The position numbers were made by a program, and so were the translations under genes. DNA of 64,000 nucleotides from Phytopythium helicoides (lineage: Eukaryota; Oomycota; Peronosporomycetes; Pythiales; Pythiaceae): contig JANFNE010000006.1 of assembly GCA_024867545.1 (NCBI GenBank), positions 1,116,001 to 1,180,000 of the forward strand, given 5' to 3'. The first letter of the stretch is position 1. Each line of letters starts with the position of its first letter. Below are positions 1-12,739 of this stretch, one piece after another. The notes below the pieces were generated by a model that did not search any database, was not told the origin of the DNA, and saw only the letters and a program-made list of their open reading frames with translations.

Positions 1-31
1 CATGCTGATGCATCCTTCAGTCTTGTGCTCC

Positions 32-642
32 TTACTCCGACGGGCAGTCGCTCTTCTTCTGCGACAGGATGAGCGCCACGATGAGGCCGTAGAGACCCAG
101 CGCCTCCGCGAAAATCAAAATCAGGATCATGTTCACGAACAGCTTCTCCTGCTGGCCCACCGCGCGCACGCCCGCGTCGCCCACCACGCCGATCGCCATA
201 CCGGCCGCCAGACCGCTCAGACCACAGCACAGACCGGCCGCCAGGTGCGCAAAGCCCGTGTACGAGCCGTACTTGGGCGAGTTGCCGCTCGGAGGATCGA
301 TCGAGCCCTGGATGATCACCGCCACGATCAGACCGTAGATGCCCAGCACACCAGCCATGACGACCGGGATAATGTTGCGCATCGCCAGGTCCGGACGCAT
401 CACACCCATCGACGCGATGCCGACGCCCGACTTGGCCGTGCCGTACGCCGCGCCGAGGTCTGTAGCGCGCGCACAAACATTCAAGTTAGTGTCCCCGCGA
501 AAACGCTCACGCCCACGACAGGCAGCGAGAAAACGAAGAAAAAAAGCCACGCACTGGCGAAGACGAGGGCCGAGGCGACGCCCATGAAGCCGAAGAACGA
601 CGCCGACGTCGGGCACACCTCCGCGACCAGCTCTGCAAGCAT
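32..642 (-). CDS. V-type H+-ATPase proteolipid subunit c
   Basis: This is the membrane-rotor proteolipid of the vacuolar proton pump, which carries protons through the V0 sector of vacuole and endomembrane ATPases. I read two coding exons, 555-642 and 32-459, with a 95 bp GT-AG intron (460-554). The splice joins ...LVFA to [12 protein letters not shown], the invariant family junction. The product is about 171 residues, normal for the family. Four hydrophobic helices are visible, with duplicated motifs [10 protein letters not shown] and [11 protein letters not shown]. The proton-binding glutamate sits in helix 4 ([12 protein letters not shown]). Without the intron the open frame would start with an arginine-rich, non-family N-terminus. 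The gene is divergent from the TMEM260-like gene. Which c-type paralogue it is cannot be settled from the sequence alone. Confidence 0.95.
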
Positions 643-1072
643 CTTGTCCCGCTCTAGCGTCTACTGGCGAAAAGATCCACCGTCAGTCGTCCCCTCCTCC
701 CTCCAAGCCCTCGCGTCCGCCCGCGGCGCTCCAAGCCACCCGCCACCGCCTCGCTGCCCACGAACGGCGGCTGGCGCTCCCCGCGGCCATCAGAGCGCCA
801 CGCAACGACGAGAGAGACGCGCATGAAGCCGCACCTGTTGGAGATCTTTTTGCCGACTGCGGGCGGCTGGAAACCAGGCGCGAGCGAGACGAAACCGAAG
901 GAGGGGGGAAAGTCGCCCATACGGAAGCCAAGTGCGCGCCTTTGACTCGGCCTCAGTAAAGGAGCGTGCCGCCCCAGCAGTTGAACCAACAACCATACAA
1001 AAATCAAATGAAGCAGCCGCCCCTCGCTTTTGTGGCCAGCGAGTTTGGAAGGCTTTCAAAGGCTCCGCAAAG
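643..1072. promoter_or_regulatory. Divergent intergenic region, V-ATPase c / TMEM260-like
   Basis: About 430 bp separate the two start codons and must hold both promoters and 5' leaders. I see no tRNA, repeat or defined motif. Open frames crossing it on both strands are arginine/serine-rich and look like chance. The TMEM260-like frame stays open upstream to an ATG at 932, so a 47-residue longer N-terminus is possible but resembles no family member. Confidence 0.4.
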
Positions 1073-3869
1073 ATGGATCTTGCACGGTCGCGGCCTGGGG
1101 CGGCCGCCTCGGCCCTCGCGCTGCTCGCGTACGCGCTCTCGCCGGGCGTCAGCCGCCTGCCAGGTGGAGACAGCGGCGAGCTGCTGGCCGAGGCCTGTGT
1201 GGGTGGTGTGGCACACCCACCGGGCTACCCGCTGCTACTGCTGCTGCTGCGCGTTGTGCGCTGGATGGCGTCCAGGATCGCTCCTCAGCTGCCGTTTGTG
1301 GTCGCTGCGAATGCCGTGAACGCTGTGCTCGCAGCTTTAGCAGCTGGCGCGATAGCTCATACTGTCGATTTGATGACGGAGAAGAGTTCGCCGACTGCTG
1401 CTACCTTTGCTGGGCTACTGTTTGCGCTCTCGAAACTTACGTGGGAACATGCTGTCGGCGTTGAGGTACGTACGACAGACAGAGCTGCGTGCAAATTTTC
1501 TCACGGGTTAGATAGCTAAGGGGTGATGTTGCAGGTCTTCGCATTGAACAATTTGCTGTGTGCTACTCTGCATGTCCTGGTGGTGCGCCATTTCCGGCGA
1601 CCAACAGCGGCTAATGCTCGCCTCGGAGCGATTGTCTGCGGTCTCGGAGTTGCGAATCAGCATACAATAGGTGCGTACGAGTCATCTATAAGCAAACCAT
1701 GTACAGCAAACGGCCGAATTGGTCGCTAACTGGTGCGGGCTGCACTTGGTGTAGTGCTGTTCGCAGCACCATACATCCTCTGGGTGCTGCTAACACACCC
1801 ATGGACCCTACTTGAAGTTCTTTCATTTGCGGCATCGTAAGCCATTTTCCATGAAGTCATTATTAGATCAAGTTGTCAAATTGACAACTAATACTGCGTT
1901 TCCTAGATTTATGGCAGGGATCGCAGTCTATGGATACACTGCTTGGGCTGCACAGACACCAACGACGGGATCATGGGGTGATGCGTCAAACATTCGAGGT
2001 GCGAAGCGGTTGAAACATATCTTATTTCCTCAATCAACTCACCCGTTTTCTTTCCGTTCCCACTGATTAGGTTTTCTTCGTCATATTCTGCGCCAGGAGT
2101 ATGGAACTTTCAAGCTATCCCCGCGGGAAGGCGACTCGGAGGTTGTGCTAGTTATTTCTACTAACGCGTATAAGTCATTTGCTGACTCCCATTGCTGTGT
2201 TTCAATTAGAGCTTCACTTTGCGAGTAGCAGCGTATGCCAAGGATGTTGTGAAGGAATTCCACTGGGTCGCTGCGATCCTTGTTGTCCTAGCTCTTGTTC
2301 AACTGGGATCACTGCAACTTCGATCCAAGCTCAAGGTACGCTGTTAGTTGAGCCAATACGTATAGCGTTTACTCGCTAATAACTTGTCCCTAGTTTCAGC
2401 GCTCTTGGTTGCAGTTTTCGGTGCTTGCGCAGCTTTCAGCACTCAGCTGCTACTTGATTGTATTTCATTCTCTCGCCAATATCCCGCTGAATGAGTTGAC
2501 TCTCGCGAGAGCGGTATCAGATCGCTTCTCAATGCAACCGAATACAATTGTAGCCGTTTGGATCGGTCTTGGGCTCGCATCTCTTCAGCCTACCTACATT
2601 CTCCCACCCAAGACTTCAAAGACTTCGCATTGGCTCAGCACGGGCAGAATCTGCTGGCTGCTCCAGTGCAGTGTGGGGGGATGGATAGTGGTGTACCAAC
2701 TCTGCAATCGCCCATATGCGGCTCTCGCGAGCAGAGATGTGATTAGAGAGCTTGGTGAATCGATCCTGAAGTCCCTGCCGAAAGATGCCATGATTTTCTC
2801 GTACACAGACATCAACTGGAACTCGATTAGATACTTGCAGGTACCGGATAGTTTTCTTATAAGTCATGTGATCATGGCTAATATGTTTTTCTTGGGTAGA
2901 GCTGTGAAGGTCAGCGACGTGATGTGATTCATGCCAGCCTTCAACTCATTCCCTTCCCTTGGTTCAAACCGCGCCAGTATGCCTTGTACAAATCTGTCAA
3001 GTTTCCGAAGCTCTACAAGGACGTGTCGACATCTCTGACTTCCTCAGGGTATGCTCGATTTCTCTACGAGCTCTTGGTTGCAAACATGCAAGGCTCAGCC
3101 TCTGTCTTCCTGGACCTCCATGCGGTGGTACGGTTTGTTTGGTCATGTGAGCTGTCACAATTGAATTCTTAAATCTTGATGGGCGTTACCTATTCAGAAT
3201 GACGGTGCGATTGCTGCGGATGGAAGCTACTTGGGCCTGACATTGGTTCCGCATGGAGCCGTCTGGCAAGTATTCAAACCAACAGATGAGCAGCCAAGCT
3301 CGGATCTCATTCACTTTAATTCGTGGCAGAAAACTGCAAACGAACGGACCAAGTCCCTTCTTGAGCTTGGTTCGTTGGAATTGGTGAAAGCGATGCCTCG
3401 TGGGAGTTGGGAGTTCGTTTCTGCAACCATTGCGACCGATGCTGTCTACCAGTCTGCACTGTTTGCTCTCACATACTGGCTAAACACGGGCTCAGACATC
3501 ATTCAGGCTGGTCAAGACAAATCGGAGATGCTGGCAGCCATGCAACAGTATGTGTCAGGATTACAGTTTGCCGCGACAACGCTTGACGAAGTGGAAAATC
3601 GAGTCGACAAAACAGGAGCACTGACATACCCTCGCTACGATATGCAAAAGAATACGGCACTTGCAGCTATGCAATTGTTTGTCGTGTCTCAAGCTCTCGA
3701 TGGTGCTCAGGCTCTCAATCAACACAAGAAAGCGGATCCAAGAACTAAGATATCTAATGAAGCCAAAAGACTTCAGGTACAGATTACTAGGCTGCTTGTC
3801 GAGATGCAAAAGCGGAGTGATCCAGATGCCAAGGCTTTTCAAGCGTTTCTAGACCAAACACGAAAGTGA
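1073..3869 (+). CDS. TMEM260-like DUF2723 multi-pass membrane protein, probable O-mannosyltransferase
   Basis: The DUF2723 family has many membrane segments. Human TMEM260 is an ER O-mannosyltransferase acting on IPT domains, so that activity is inferred here from the family. Nine exons fit: 1073-1465, 1535-1670, 1755-1836, 1907-1998, 2071 to about 2144, 2210-2335, 2394-2840, 2900-3127, 3198-3869. The end of exon 5 is uncertain (2141 or 2144, or a donor near 2152 with a shifted acceptor). The product is about 750 residues. Family signatures are GGDSGEL (residues 31-37), AHPPGYPLL (about 47-55), ANQHT, PGSWGD-like GSWGD, and EYGTF. The first half is hydrophobic; the last 220 residues are soluble and helix-rich. 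The start at 1073 gives the usual short N-terminus before the first membrane helix. The 3' end faces RUVBL2 only 80 bp away. Confidence 0.88.
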
Positions 3870-3949
3870 TGAAAAACAGGGCGAGGTAATGTGAAAAGTG
3901 TTCTGATGTCAAAAGCGCTAAATGTGCAACATGCCTCGCTAATCCATTC

Positions 3950-5538
<1,589 letters not shown>

Positions 5539-5842
5539 GGTGGACGAGGAGTTAGTGCTGCCGTTCGGCGCTTCGGTTGGGAGCTGCTCGCTGTAGCGGA
5601 GCGAGGAGAAGCGCGAGTGCGCGACGCTTTGTCCTCGCTGCGGACGGCGCCTTGGTTGGTTCTAGACAAAATCTTTCCAGCCTGTAGGTATCCAAGAGTG
5701 GCTTCCCGCTTAAGTACGAAGGCGGAAAGCCATGGGTGTCGCTTCGAGCTGAGCTTCGAGCTGACCATAATGGAAGCAAGATGTTTGTTCAATACAATCT
5801 CGGTTCATGGCTGCATCATGGCGCTCCGTGCCGGGACAGCAC
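5539..5842. other. Intergenic region RUVBL2 / POLD3
   Basis: This 304 bp spacer holds the RUVBL2 upstream region and the POLD3 3' end, both genes on the minus strand. It is short of obvious motifs. An 86-codon minus-strand frame (5532-5792) overlaps it but resembles no protein. Confidence 0.4.
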
Positions 5843-7129
5843 TCATTTCTTCATGAAGAAGGAGCGCAGGTCCTTTTGCTTGCGTGGGCCAGCTTGAGCC
5901 TTCTCCTTGCTTGCCTTGGCCGCGCGGTCAGCGGCCGCGCGCTGTTTCTTGATTGCCGCTTGGCGCTCGCTCTCAATCTCTTCAGGCGTCAGCTCGTGCT
6001 CCTCGTACGTCTTCTCTGTTACCATGTAGCCCTCCGGCGTGATGCGTGTCTTGTTGACCAGCACACGGCGCTTTGTCGGGATGACGATGTCTTCCTCGTT
6101 AATTATGCGAGGCTTTTTCGGACTTTGCTCTTCCGGCTCGTCCTTTTTGGGTGAACCCTGCTCATCCTTGTCCGCTTTGGACGACTGAAGTTTGCGCTTC
6201 GGAGCACTCGGCTTGGAGTTTCGCTTTGCAGGAGCAGTCTCCACTTCTTCCATGTCTTCGTCGTCGTCGCTGATGACGCGCTTCGAGCGCGAGGCGGGGC
6301 CCGACTTCTTGACAAACTTTGGAGCGTCCGTCTCCTCCTTGTCGCTCTCCTCGTCGCTACTATCCACTGATAGCACGTTGCTCATGCTCTCAGCGTTGAC
6401 ACGCTTCACTTCCGGCTTGGAAGGAGCCGTTGTGGTACTGCCCTTGGTCCCATTCGAGGTTGTGGTCTTTGAAGCTGTGGAGCTCGACGATTTACCAAAG
6501 AAGGACGAGGAAGACGAGGAAGCAGCCGATGAACTCTTGGACGGAGCGGCCGTCGAAGAAGAAGCAGCAGTAGCAGTATTCTTGAAGAACGCCGACGATC
6601 CCGAGGGCTTCTTCGACCGGTTAATCGAGTCAAACGCCGACACGGTTTCCTCTCCCTTGGCGTCGCCAAACTCGGTTCGCGCTGTCGCCTCCGCGCACGC
6701 AATGTCGCTCGCGTAGTACACCTTGAGCGCGCTCGTCATGGGCGCGTGCTTCTTCACCTGCGCAAAGATCTCGCCGCGCGCCTTGCGCTCCTGCTCCCAG
6801 CACGCGACCGCGATGCGCTCCTGGTGCTCGCCCTCGCTCTGCTGCTTCCTGTACAGCGCGTAGACCTGGCTCGCCGTGCCGCTCGGTGGCCCCGCATGCA
6901 GCCGAATGACGCGGGCGCGAGGGTCTGCGGCCGTCGCACCACCCGCCGAGCGCTCGATCGAGATCCGCAGCGCGTCCACCTGGTCCTCATGGCTGCGAGC
7001 GAACTGCTCGAGCGCGCGGCTGCTCGCGGCCGCGTCCACCTGCGCCGCCGCGCCGAGCGAGCGGAAGCTCAGCGGCTCGCCGCCGTCCAGCACCACGGCG
7101 CTAATGTGCTCCACGAGCGCGTCCGCCAT
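5843..7129 (-). CDS. POLD3: DNA polymerase delta subunit 3 (p66/Cdc27-like)
   Basis: POLD3 is the accessory subunit that links polymerase delta to PCNA and to the POLD2 subunit during lagging-strand synthesis. The gene is a single 428-codon frame. The N-terminal about 150 residues are globular (start MADALVEHISAVVLDG). They contain the POLD3-like stretch ending PMTSALKVYYAS. A low-complexity region of serine, lysine and acidic runs follows, with a basic patch near PAKRNSKPSAPKRK that could be a nuclear signal. A conserved MVTEKTYEEHE segment precedes the tail. The extreme C-terminus reads QKDLRSFF (418-425), a textbook PCNA-interacting PIP box. Assignment rests on the layout, the MVTEK segment and the PIP box; overall conservation of this family is low. 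An E2F-like site lies upstream at 7397-7407. Confidence 0.85.
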   Translation of the reverse strand: MADALVEHISAVVLDGGEPLSFRSLGAAAQVDAAASSRALEQFARSHEDQVDALRISIERSAGGATAADPRARVIRLHAGPPSGTASQVYALYRKQQSEGEHQERIAVACWEQERKARGEIFAQVKKHAPMTSALKVYYASDIACAEATARTEFGDAKGEETVSAFDSINRSKKPSGSSAFFKNTATAASSSTAAPSKSSSAASSSSSSFFGKSSSSTASKTTTSNGTKGSTTTAPSKPEVKRVNAESMSNVLSVDSSDEESDKEETDAPKFVKKSGPASRSKRVISDDDEDMEEVETAPAKRNSKPSAPKRKLQSSKADKDEQGSPKKDEPEEQSPKKPRIINEEDIVIPTKRRVLVNKTRITPEGYMVTEKTYEEHELTPEEIESERQAAIKKQRAAADRAAKASKEKAQAGPRKQKDLRSFFMKK

Positions 7130-7396
7130 GGCTGTGAGCGCGAGTGAGCGAGGCGAGGAGGGAAGTCGTCCAGCAAGCCTCGCGCGCTTGAGTCGGTTAT
7201 GACTGTCGCTTTATCGGACACCTCGACTACAGCTATCGTCATTAAGTTTTTAGATACGTTCTCTATCTCACGCGGTGACTACGCTTTCTGGATTTAGTTT
7301 CCTATAACATCCTACTATGGCGAAAATAATTTCTCCAGCGGGCCAATCGCCGCGTGACTCACAACTAGTTTCAGCTAATCAAATCTCACAGGACTT

Positions 7397-7407
7397 TTTG
7401 GCGGGAA
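7397..7407 (+). promoter_or_regulatory. E2F-like site upstream of POLD3
   Basis: The sequence TTTGGCGGGAA matches the E2F/DP consensus (TTTSSCGS) found in S-phase promoters of animals and plants. It lies 268 bp upstream of the POLD3 start. Use by an oomycete E2F is inferred; the partner observations are the sites at PRIM1 and NUP188. Confidence 0.45.
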
Positions 7408-7717
7408 CGCAAATGTATGTACTATGCAGTGTGTTGTGAGGCTTGCGGTGCGTGCTGTTTCAACTTCTTGTTGTGTCTTTGACGGTAGTGGATTCTTTGC
7501 AACGTCACTACTCGCTCACCACCACAGCCACCGCTACCATGGGTGATCAGCAAGCGCTGTGGAAACCTGCTGGACGGGCTCTGCAAGTAGCAAGATGCTG
7601 CAGCCTGCAGTGCAGGAGCCGGCCATTCCGCAGGTCTCAACTGGCAGCAACTGAGACCACCGCAACGCAAATGCAAGCATGTGACCATGGGTATGGAAGC
7701 AAACGGAGAGAGCAAAC

Positions 7718-7737
7718 GTGTGTGTGTGTGTGTGTGT
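7718..7737. repeat. (TG)n microsatellite
   Basis: A 20 bp uninterrupted TG run in the non-coding gap 3' of citrate synthase. Confidence 0.85.
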
Positions 7738-7882
7738 TGGTTTGGTGGGCTCTCTTCTAGTAGAACACTATCAATAAAGAAATCGCTATCGAGTCGCACC
7801 CCGCTTGCCTTTCGCGGGTGGAAAGCGAACCCAGAAGAGATCACTCGCTGGTTGCTTGCTGCTGGTCTGCTTGCGTGGTCGC

Positions 7883-9271
7883 TTACTTCTCGAAGTGGTT
7901 GATGATCCACTCGCTCGTGATCGACTTGGGGCGCTCGAGCGGGAGGCCGAGGGCACGGTCCCAGAAGAGCTGCGAGAGCACACCAATGGCGCGCGAGACA
8001 CCGAACAGCACCGTGTAGTAGTTCTTCTGCGTCAGGCCGTAGTACTGCAGCAGCACGCCAGAGTGCGAGTCCACGTTCGGGTACGGGTTCTTGGTCTTGC
8101 CGTGCTCCGTCAGCACACCCGGCATCACCTGGTAGATCGTGTCGACGATGCGGAACAGCTCGTCCTCCGGCATGTACTTCAGGCCGAACTCGCGCTGGCA
8201 CGTGTAGCGCGGGTCCGTCTTGCGGAGCACAGCGTGGCCGTAGCCCGGGATGACCTTGCCGGCGTTCAGCGTGTCCCACGCGAACTGCGTGATCGTCTCC
8301 TTGGTCACCTGGAGACCCTTCGAGTGGAACTCGGCCTGCAGGTCGAGGATCCAGCCAAGCACCTCCTGGTTGGCAAGGCCGTGCAGCGGGCCGGCAAGGG
8401 CGTTCAGGCCGGCAGCCACCGAGAGGTACGGGTCCGACAGCGTGCTGCCGACCAGGTGCGTCGTGTGGGCACTGGCGTTACCACCCTCGTGGTCGCTGTG
8501 GATCACCAGGTACAGGCGCATCAGCTCATCGAACTCCGAGTTCTCAAAGCCAAGCATGCGGTTGAAGTTGGCCGAGTAGTCGAGGCTCGAGTCGTAGGCG
8601 TGGTTGGCCTCGTTGAAGAAAGTGTTGCGGTAGATCAGGGCGGCAACCTCCGGCAGACGCGCGATGAGGTTCATGCTGTCCTCGTACACGTACTCCCAGT
8701 AGGTCGACTTGTGGATGCCCTCGGCGTACTTCTTGGCGAACACACTCTCGGTGTTCATGGCCGTGACGGCAGCCGACAGCTGGGTCATCGGGTGGGCACC
8801 CTTCAGGTCAACAATGAGCTTCTTGACGTGGTCCGGCACCTGAGCACGCGAGTGCAGCTCGGCCGTGACGCTGTCAGCCTGGGCCTTGGTCGGGATCTCG
8901 CCCGTTAGCAGCAGCCATAGTAGACCCTCCGGTAGCGGCTCGCCGCCCTCAATCGCCGAAGGGAGCTTCTCCTGGAGCTCCGGGATGGTGTGGCCGCGGA
9001 AGCGGATGCCCTCCTCAGGGTCGAGCAGCGAGGTCTCCCACAGGAGGCACTTGACACCACGGGCACCGCCGAGGGTCTGCTCCACCGTCACCTCGCCGAG
9101 CGACTTGTTGCCGTACTTGGACTTGAGCTGCTTGAAGGCCTCCTGGCGCTTGGGGATCTGCTCCTTGAGCTCGTCGAGCAGCGAAGCCGTCGTGGTCGAC
9201 AGCGCGCGGGCCGACGTCTGGCGCGCGGCAACGGCGGCCGAGTGGCGAAGCGACTTGATGATGGCGCTCAT
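7883..9271 (-). CDS. CS: Mitochondrial citrate synthase
   Basis: Citrate synthase condenses oxaloacetate and acetyl-CoA in the TCA cycle. Starting at 9271 the protein is 462 residues, the usual eukaryotic length. It begins with a basic, Ser/Ala-rich mitochondrial presequence ([20 protein letters not shown]). The catalytic triad is intact: His261 in SDHEGGN, His346 in PGYGHAVLR and Asp401 in NVDSHSG. The frame stays open for a further 74 codons upstream (to 9493). That extension is proline/serine-rich, contains no family sequence and sits before the presequence, so I treat it as 5' leader. The gene is uninterrupted by introns and strongly GC-biased at third positions, as expected for high expression. 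No threonine codon in it is ACA. Confidence 0.96.
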   Translation of the reverse strand: MSAIIKSLRHSAAVAARQTSARALSTTTASLLDELKEQIPKRQEAFKQLKSKYGNKSLGEVTVEQTLGGARGVKCLLWETSLLDPEEGIRFRGHTIPELQEKLPSAIEGGEPLPEGLLWLLLTGEIPTKAQADSVTAELHSRAQVPDHVKKLIVDLKGAHPMTQLSAAVTAMNTESVFAKKYAEGIHKSTYWEYVYEDSMNLIARLPEVAALIYRNTFFNEANHAYDSSLDYSANFNRMLGFENSEFDELMRLYLVIHSDHEGGNASAHTTHLVGSTLSDPYLSVAAGLNALAGPLHGLANQEVLGWILDLQAEFHSKGLQVTKETITQFAWDTLNAGKVIPGYGHAVLRKTDPRYTCQREFGLKYMPEDELFRIVDTIYQVMPGVLTEHGKTKNPYPNVDSHSGVLLQYYGLTQKNYYTVLFGVSRAIGVLSQLFWDRALGLPLERPKSITSEWIINHFEK

Positions 9272-12200
9272 TCTGCGGACAAGCGAGAGAGCCGAGGTCA
9301 GCACGTTGCGTTGAAGCGAGGAGCAGCCCGAGAGGTTGCTCGAGGAGGCGAGGGAGGCGAAGGGAGCGGGCCGCACCTGGGGTTCTTCGCTGGAGCTCTG
9401 GCTGGTGCGGTGGAGATTGCGAAATGGCGGCCTCTCGTTGCCCACCGCAGGCGGCCGGGATCGCACCTCCATTGGGTGTTTCAACTTGGCCACGTTCGCG
9501 AAGGTATTGTATCTGAGAGGGGATTATTCAAAGGTGTGTAGATACTGAGCGTTTGAGAGATACCGCATCGGTTTCCGCTTGGAGTTGCGTTTCCACAGGA
9601 TTTGTAGTGTAAACAATATACCCCCATCTTCTGCCTCGAATAGTGCGCTTTTGTTGTATTGGGTGAAGCGCGAGCGCTCCGCAGAGGCCCGGGCTGTATT
9701 TCTGGATGACACGCAAGCGCCAACTCGACGATTGGCGGCGCTCGGTCGGTCGCCGGTCGTTTAACACTGCAAGCAGCATCCGCATCAGCATCCCGGCGTG
9801 GGGATGCGTGTACGCCGATTGCGCGCCACTCCGCCGAAGCGCAACCTGCGAGGATGACACTGTCCGCTGCTTCTTCAACTGCTGCTGCTGCTGCCGCGTC
9901 TTGCATTGACGATTGCCGCCACCATCGCGTGTGAAGCTCCATTTTTAGAAGCCCGGAGCATGCAGGCAAGCGCGCATCTCGCCGTCCACGCGGCCGCCAG
10001 TCGACGTCATCGCTGCGCACGCTCTTGCTCTGCACACGTCAAACAAGAAACCGGAGCTGCTGGGCGGGCGGAAAAGCCTGACCACAGATTTGCCCTCGGG
10101 GGGGCCGAGCCCAAGCAGCCTGACCCGACTCTGCGCCTCCCGACGGACTCTCTGCACAACCTTCCCCGTCGAAACCGATGGTGCATTTGGCCAATCGTCA
10201 AGCGATCTGGCGGATGAGCGGCGCGGGATTGGCCAAAAGCACGCTGGATTCCTCCGCAAGTTCAACATGGAGACCATCATCAGCCTGCATTGCGTGTACG
10301 GTGCAGCCTGCAGTTCAGTCTCGTGTGCATGCGGCCTTCTTGATGCGCAACGTTGTGCTGGCCCGCGAGGCGCGTCGACTTCATGAAGCAGACCCCTCGG
10401 GCATGAACGCCACCACAATCCAAAGCGTCGTCGAGCCCGAGATCGGGGCGATGTCCATGACCCACAGCTGGCGCCAAGGCACATGGTACGATGTCGAAGT
10501 TGCAACACCTGCCGCTGCTTCGACAAGGCTGCTTGGATTCGTCTACAGGACACTGACGTGGCGTATCCTGGTCGAAACTTCAGGAATCGATGGCACCAGC
10601 AGATCAGGCGTGGGAACGGTCGAATCACAGCTCGTACGATTGGTTCTCCGCACAAGAATAACACTCATGAGGTTTCTCTACGCTTCGTTTCCAGCCTCTG
10701 CCGCTGCTGGTTTCGATGGATGTGGCATTCTATGCGACAGCAGCGGAGAAGTCGGCACCAAGCACCCTTCGTGTGGTCGTCGGTATTGTTTTGTCGAGGA
10801 TGGCTTCGTATTGAGCGGCATCGCGGCTGGGACAAGTGTGAACTCCACCAGCCACGACCGCGCTGCTCGACTGTCTGCATGCAATCTCGGCTTTCTGATG
10901 AAAACGAAATGCCCGCTGCCCACGCTGGAGAGGGCAACGATGGCGTGAGGAGTGCTAAGGTAAGTGGACAGGTTGCGTTTATTGGGCTTGCTGCGCAGTG
11001 TACTACGTTGAAGTAGATGCCATTCCTTTTCGTTTGGGAAGGAAGTGAGCGCGCTTTGGGGTATTCTGTCGTAGCTCCAAATAGGATTCCAATGTTACAG
11101 CGAGACAGCTTTCGTTGCCAGGTTGCGCAAGAGACCAATGCTCCAACGAATTGCTCTTGGTTCTAAGCCAACTAAACTGAAGCGAGCACTTGAATACGAC
11201 TTGATAGTCAAAGTTGAGCTCAGCATTTGAAAGCTTCTCGCTGCGACCAATCACTTTGATGCGAATAAATGAGTTCATCAAGCAAATCCAGCCGCAGTAA
11301 AGGTGTTTAAGGCAACAGCAACGTGAAGCCCTTGCACATTCAGCTCGAGCTCGCTCCGCGACAGTTCAATGATAGCTATCCTTTCACTGGGCTCATGCAC
11401 AGTAGCTGAACGAGCGTCCAAATCTGCAAGACTTCAAAGTCCTCTAATCGAAGCCTATATCTAACGTTCATGGACAGCTGACGTGGTCTCGTTGGCATTG
11501 ACGAACCACTTCGGCTGCATCCCTCCAAGCACGATAACTAATAATGAGGAACATTGGTAGTTTCCACACTCCCTCACAAGACCAACTGAATTGCGGGTCA
11601 AATAACCACCAACCCCGGCTCAAGCAAATGTGTGCAACATTTGATCAATCAAACCTATGGAGTGGTTCACCTTCTATCAAAACCATTCGTGCTATTCGTT
11701 GTGCTCACCAGGATTTCTTGACCCATCAGCACGTTCCAGAATCCAGAAACAGCTGCTGCTTCAATACCTAATGCCTTGCTGTGCAATGCAGCAAGAAAGC
11801 ACCTCGGCTGTTGATCTAAGCACCCAGATCGGCTCTGTTGACGCCCAAGCTCGAAGGTGCTACAGACACGACTGCTACGATAGCGCTGCTCATCGTTGCG
11901 AGAGGAGCAAGGAAGCAGGGCGGAATGCTCCGCAGCTACGACTGATGTTCCGACGCGGGTTGAAGGCCGCGAGTATCAAGCTGCATATTGCCCTGCAAGG
12001 TTGACTGCAAGTTGAAGTGCGGCGGTTTCACGCCGCAAAGCTGATTGTTCCCAATACGCGCTCCTTAATGTCGTGAATACATATGCAGAAAACAGTGCAC
12101 CCAAAAGTAGTGTAGCCATGTTTCTCTGCCACCACCAGCGCGGAAGTGACTCTGTTGGGTTCTTCCGCCCTCGTTTCGATGCGTCCGCCAGGCGTCGCTG

Positions 12201-12739
12201 GTTACGAGCGCCGCCACCAACGCGCGCTCATGTCCGTCCGTCGAGCGCTTTCCGTTTTGCTGCCGCTGCTCGCCGCTCGCCACCCGTCGCCTCAATTCGC
12301 CGAGAGTTCAGCGTATCCGACTTGTGCACGACCATCACTGCTGCCGCGTCTCTTCGTCTCTGCCGTTTCCCCGATCGGTCCAATCAACGCGCGGCATTCC
12401 CCTCGATCCGCCCAATCAGCGCGCGCGGATCTGGGAAATTCGCAGGTTGCCGCTGTGACTTGCGCGCTGTATGCCGTCTGTGTCCACACCCGAGCGCACC
12501 CATCCATCCAGCGCCGGCTGGCGGTTTCATTTCTCGTATCCGCCTGGCTATCATGGAGGTTGCCTTTTTCGCTGCCTTTTTTCGCCGAGCCCCTTCCCTC
12601 CGACCCTCTGCCGCCGCCATGCGTCCATCAAGCGCCGGGCATGGAGGTTTCCCCTGGCGCCGTGGGCCTCGCTGAGCTCGGCCATTCGGGATCTGTATCG
12701 CTCGTGCGCCAAGCCCTCTCCCCCCTCTAGAGCTGCGCC
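9272..12739. other. 3.5 kb region without a recognisable gene
   Basis: The region is bounded by citrate synthase (-) and chitin synthase (+), and both upstream regions must lie here. Frames of up to 256 codons overlap each other on both strands between 9,480 and 11,140 (for example 10178-10948 plus and 9945-10664 minus). Their translations are rich in Arg, Ser, Cys and Trp, contain no motif I recognise, and compete for the same DNA, so I do not call them genes. I found no conserved splice-joined protein, tRNA or transposon signature. Positions 11,000-12,050 are more AT-rich and blank. Confidence 0.5.
12380..12533 (+). promoter_or_regulatory. Candidate chitin synthase promoter: two CCAAT boxes and an Inr-like element
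   Basis: CCAAT pentamers occur at 12380-12384 and 12412-12416, followed by TCATTTC at 12527-12533. The last fits the oomycete initiator consensus YCAYTYY. The initiator-like element is 207 bp upstream of the chitin synthase ATG, which would imply a fairly long leader. Such short motifs occur by chance, so this is only suggestive. Confidence 0.25.

Larger units (their letters stand above)
7130..7882. other. Intergenic region POLD3 / citrate synthase
   Basis: These 750 bp hold the POLD3 upstream region and the citrate synthase 3' flank. Short open frames on both strands lack any recognisable motif. A pure TG dinucleotide run occupies 7718-7737, and an E2F-like element lies at 7397-7407. Confidence 0.5.

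Noticed and set aside
32..616. Unspliced 194-residue form of V-ATPase subunit c
   Set aside because: Its first 50 residues are arginine-rich and non-family. The spliced form restores the conserved N-terminal helix exactly.
2..826. 274-codon plus-strand frame at the window start
   Set aside because: Antisense to the V-ATPase c gene, His/Arg-rich, no motif.
6192..6716. 174-codon plus-strand frame, serine/acid-rich
   Set aside because: Antisense of the low-complexity region of POLD3.
7805..8908. 367-codon plus-strand frame
   Set aside because: It lies antisense to citrate synthase; GC-rich third positions keep the opposite frame open. The composition (Val/Arg/His/Leu-rich) is not protein-like.
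9945..10664. 239-codon minus frame and overlapping 256-codon plus frame (10178-10948) as genes
   Set aside because: They overlap head to head, have composition typical of chance frames and show no conserved segment.
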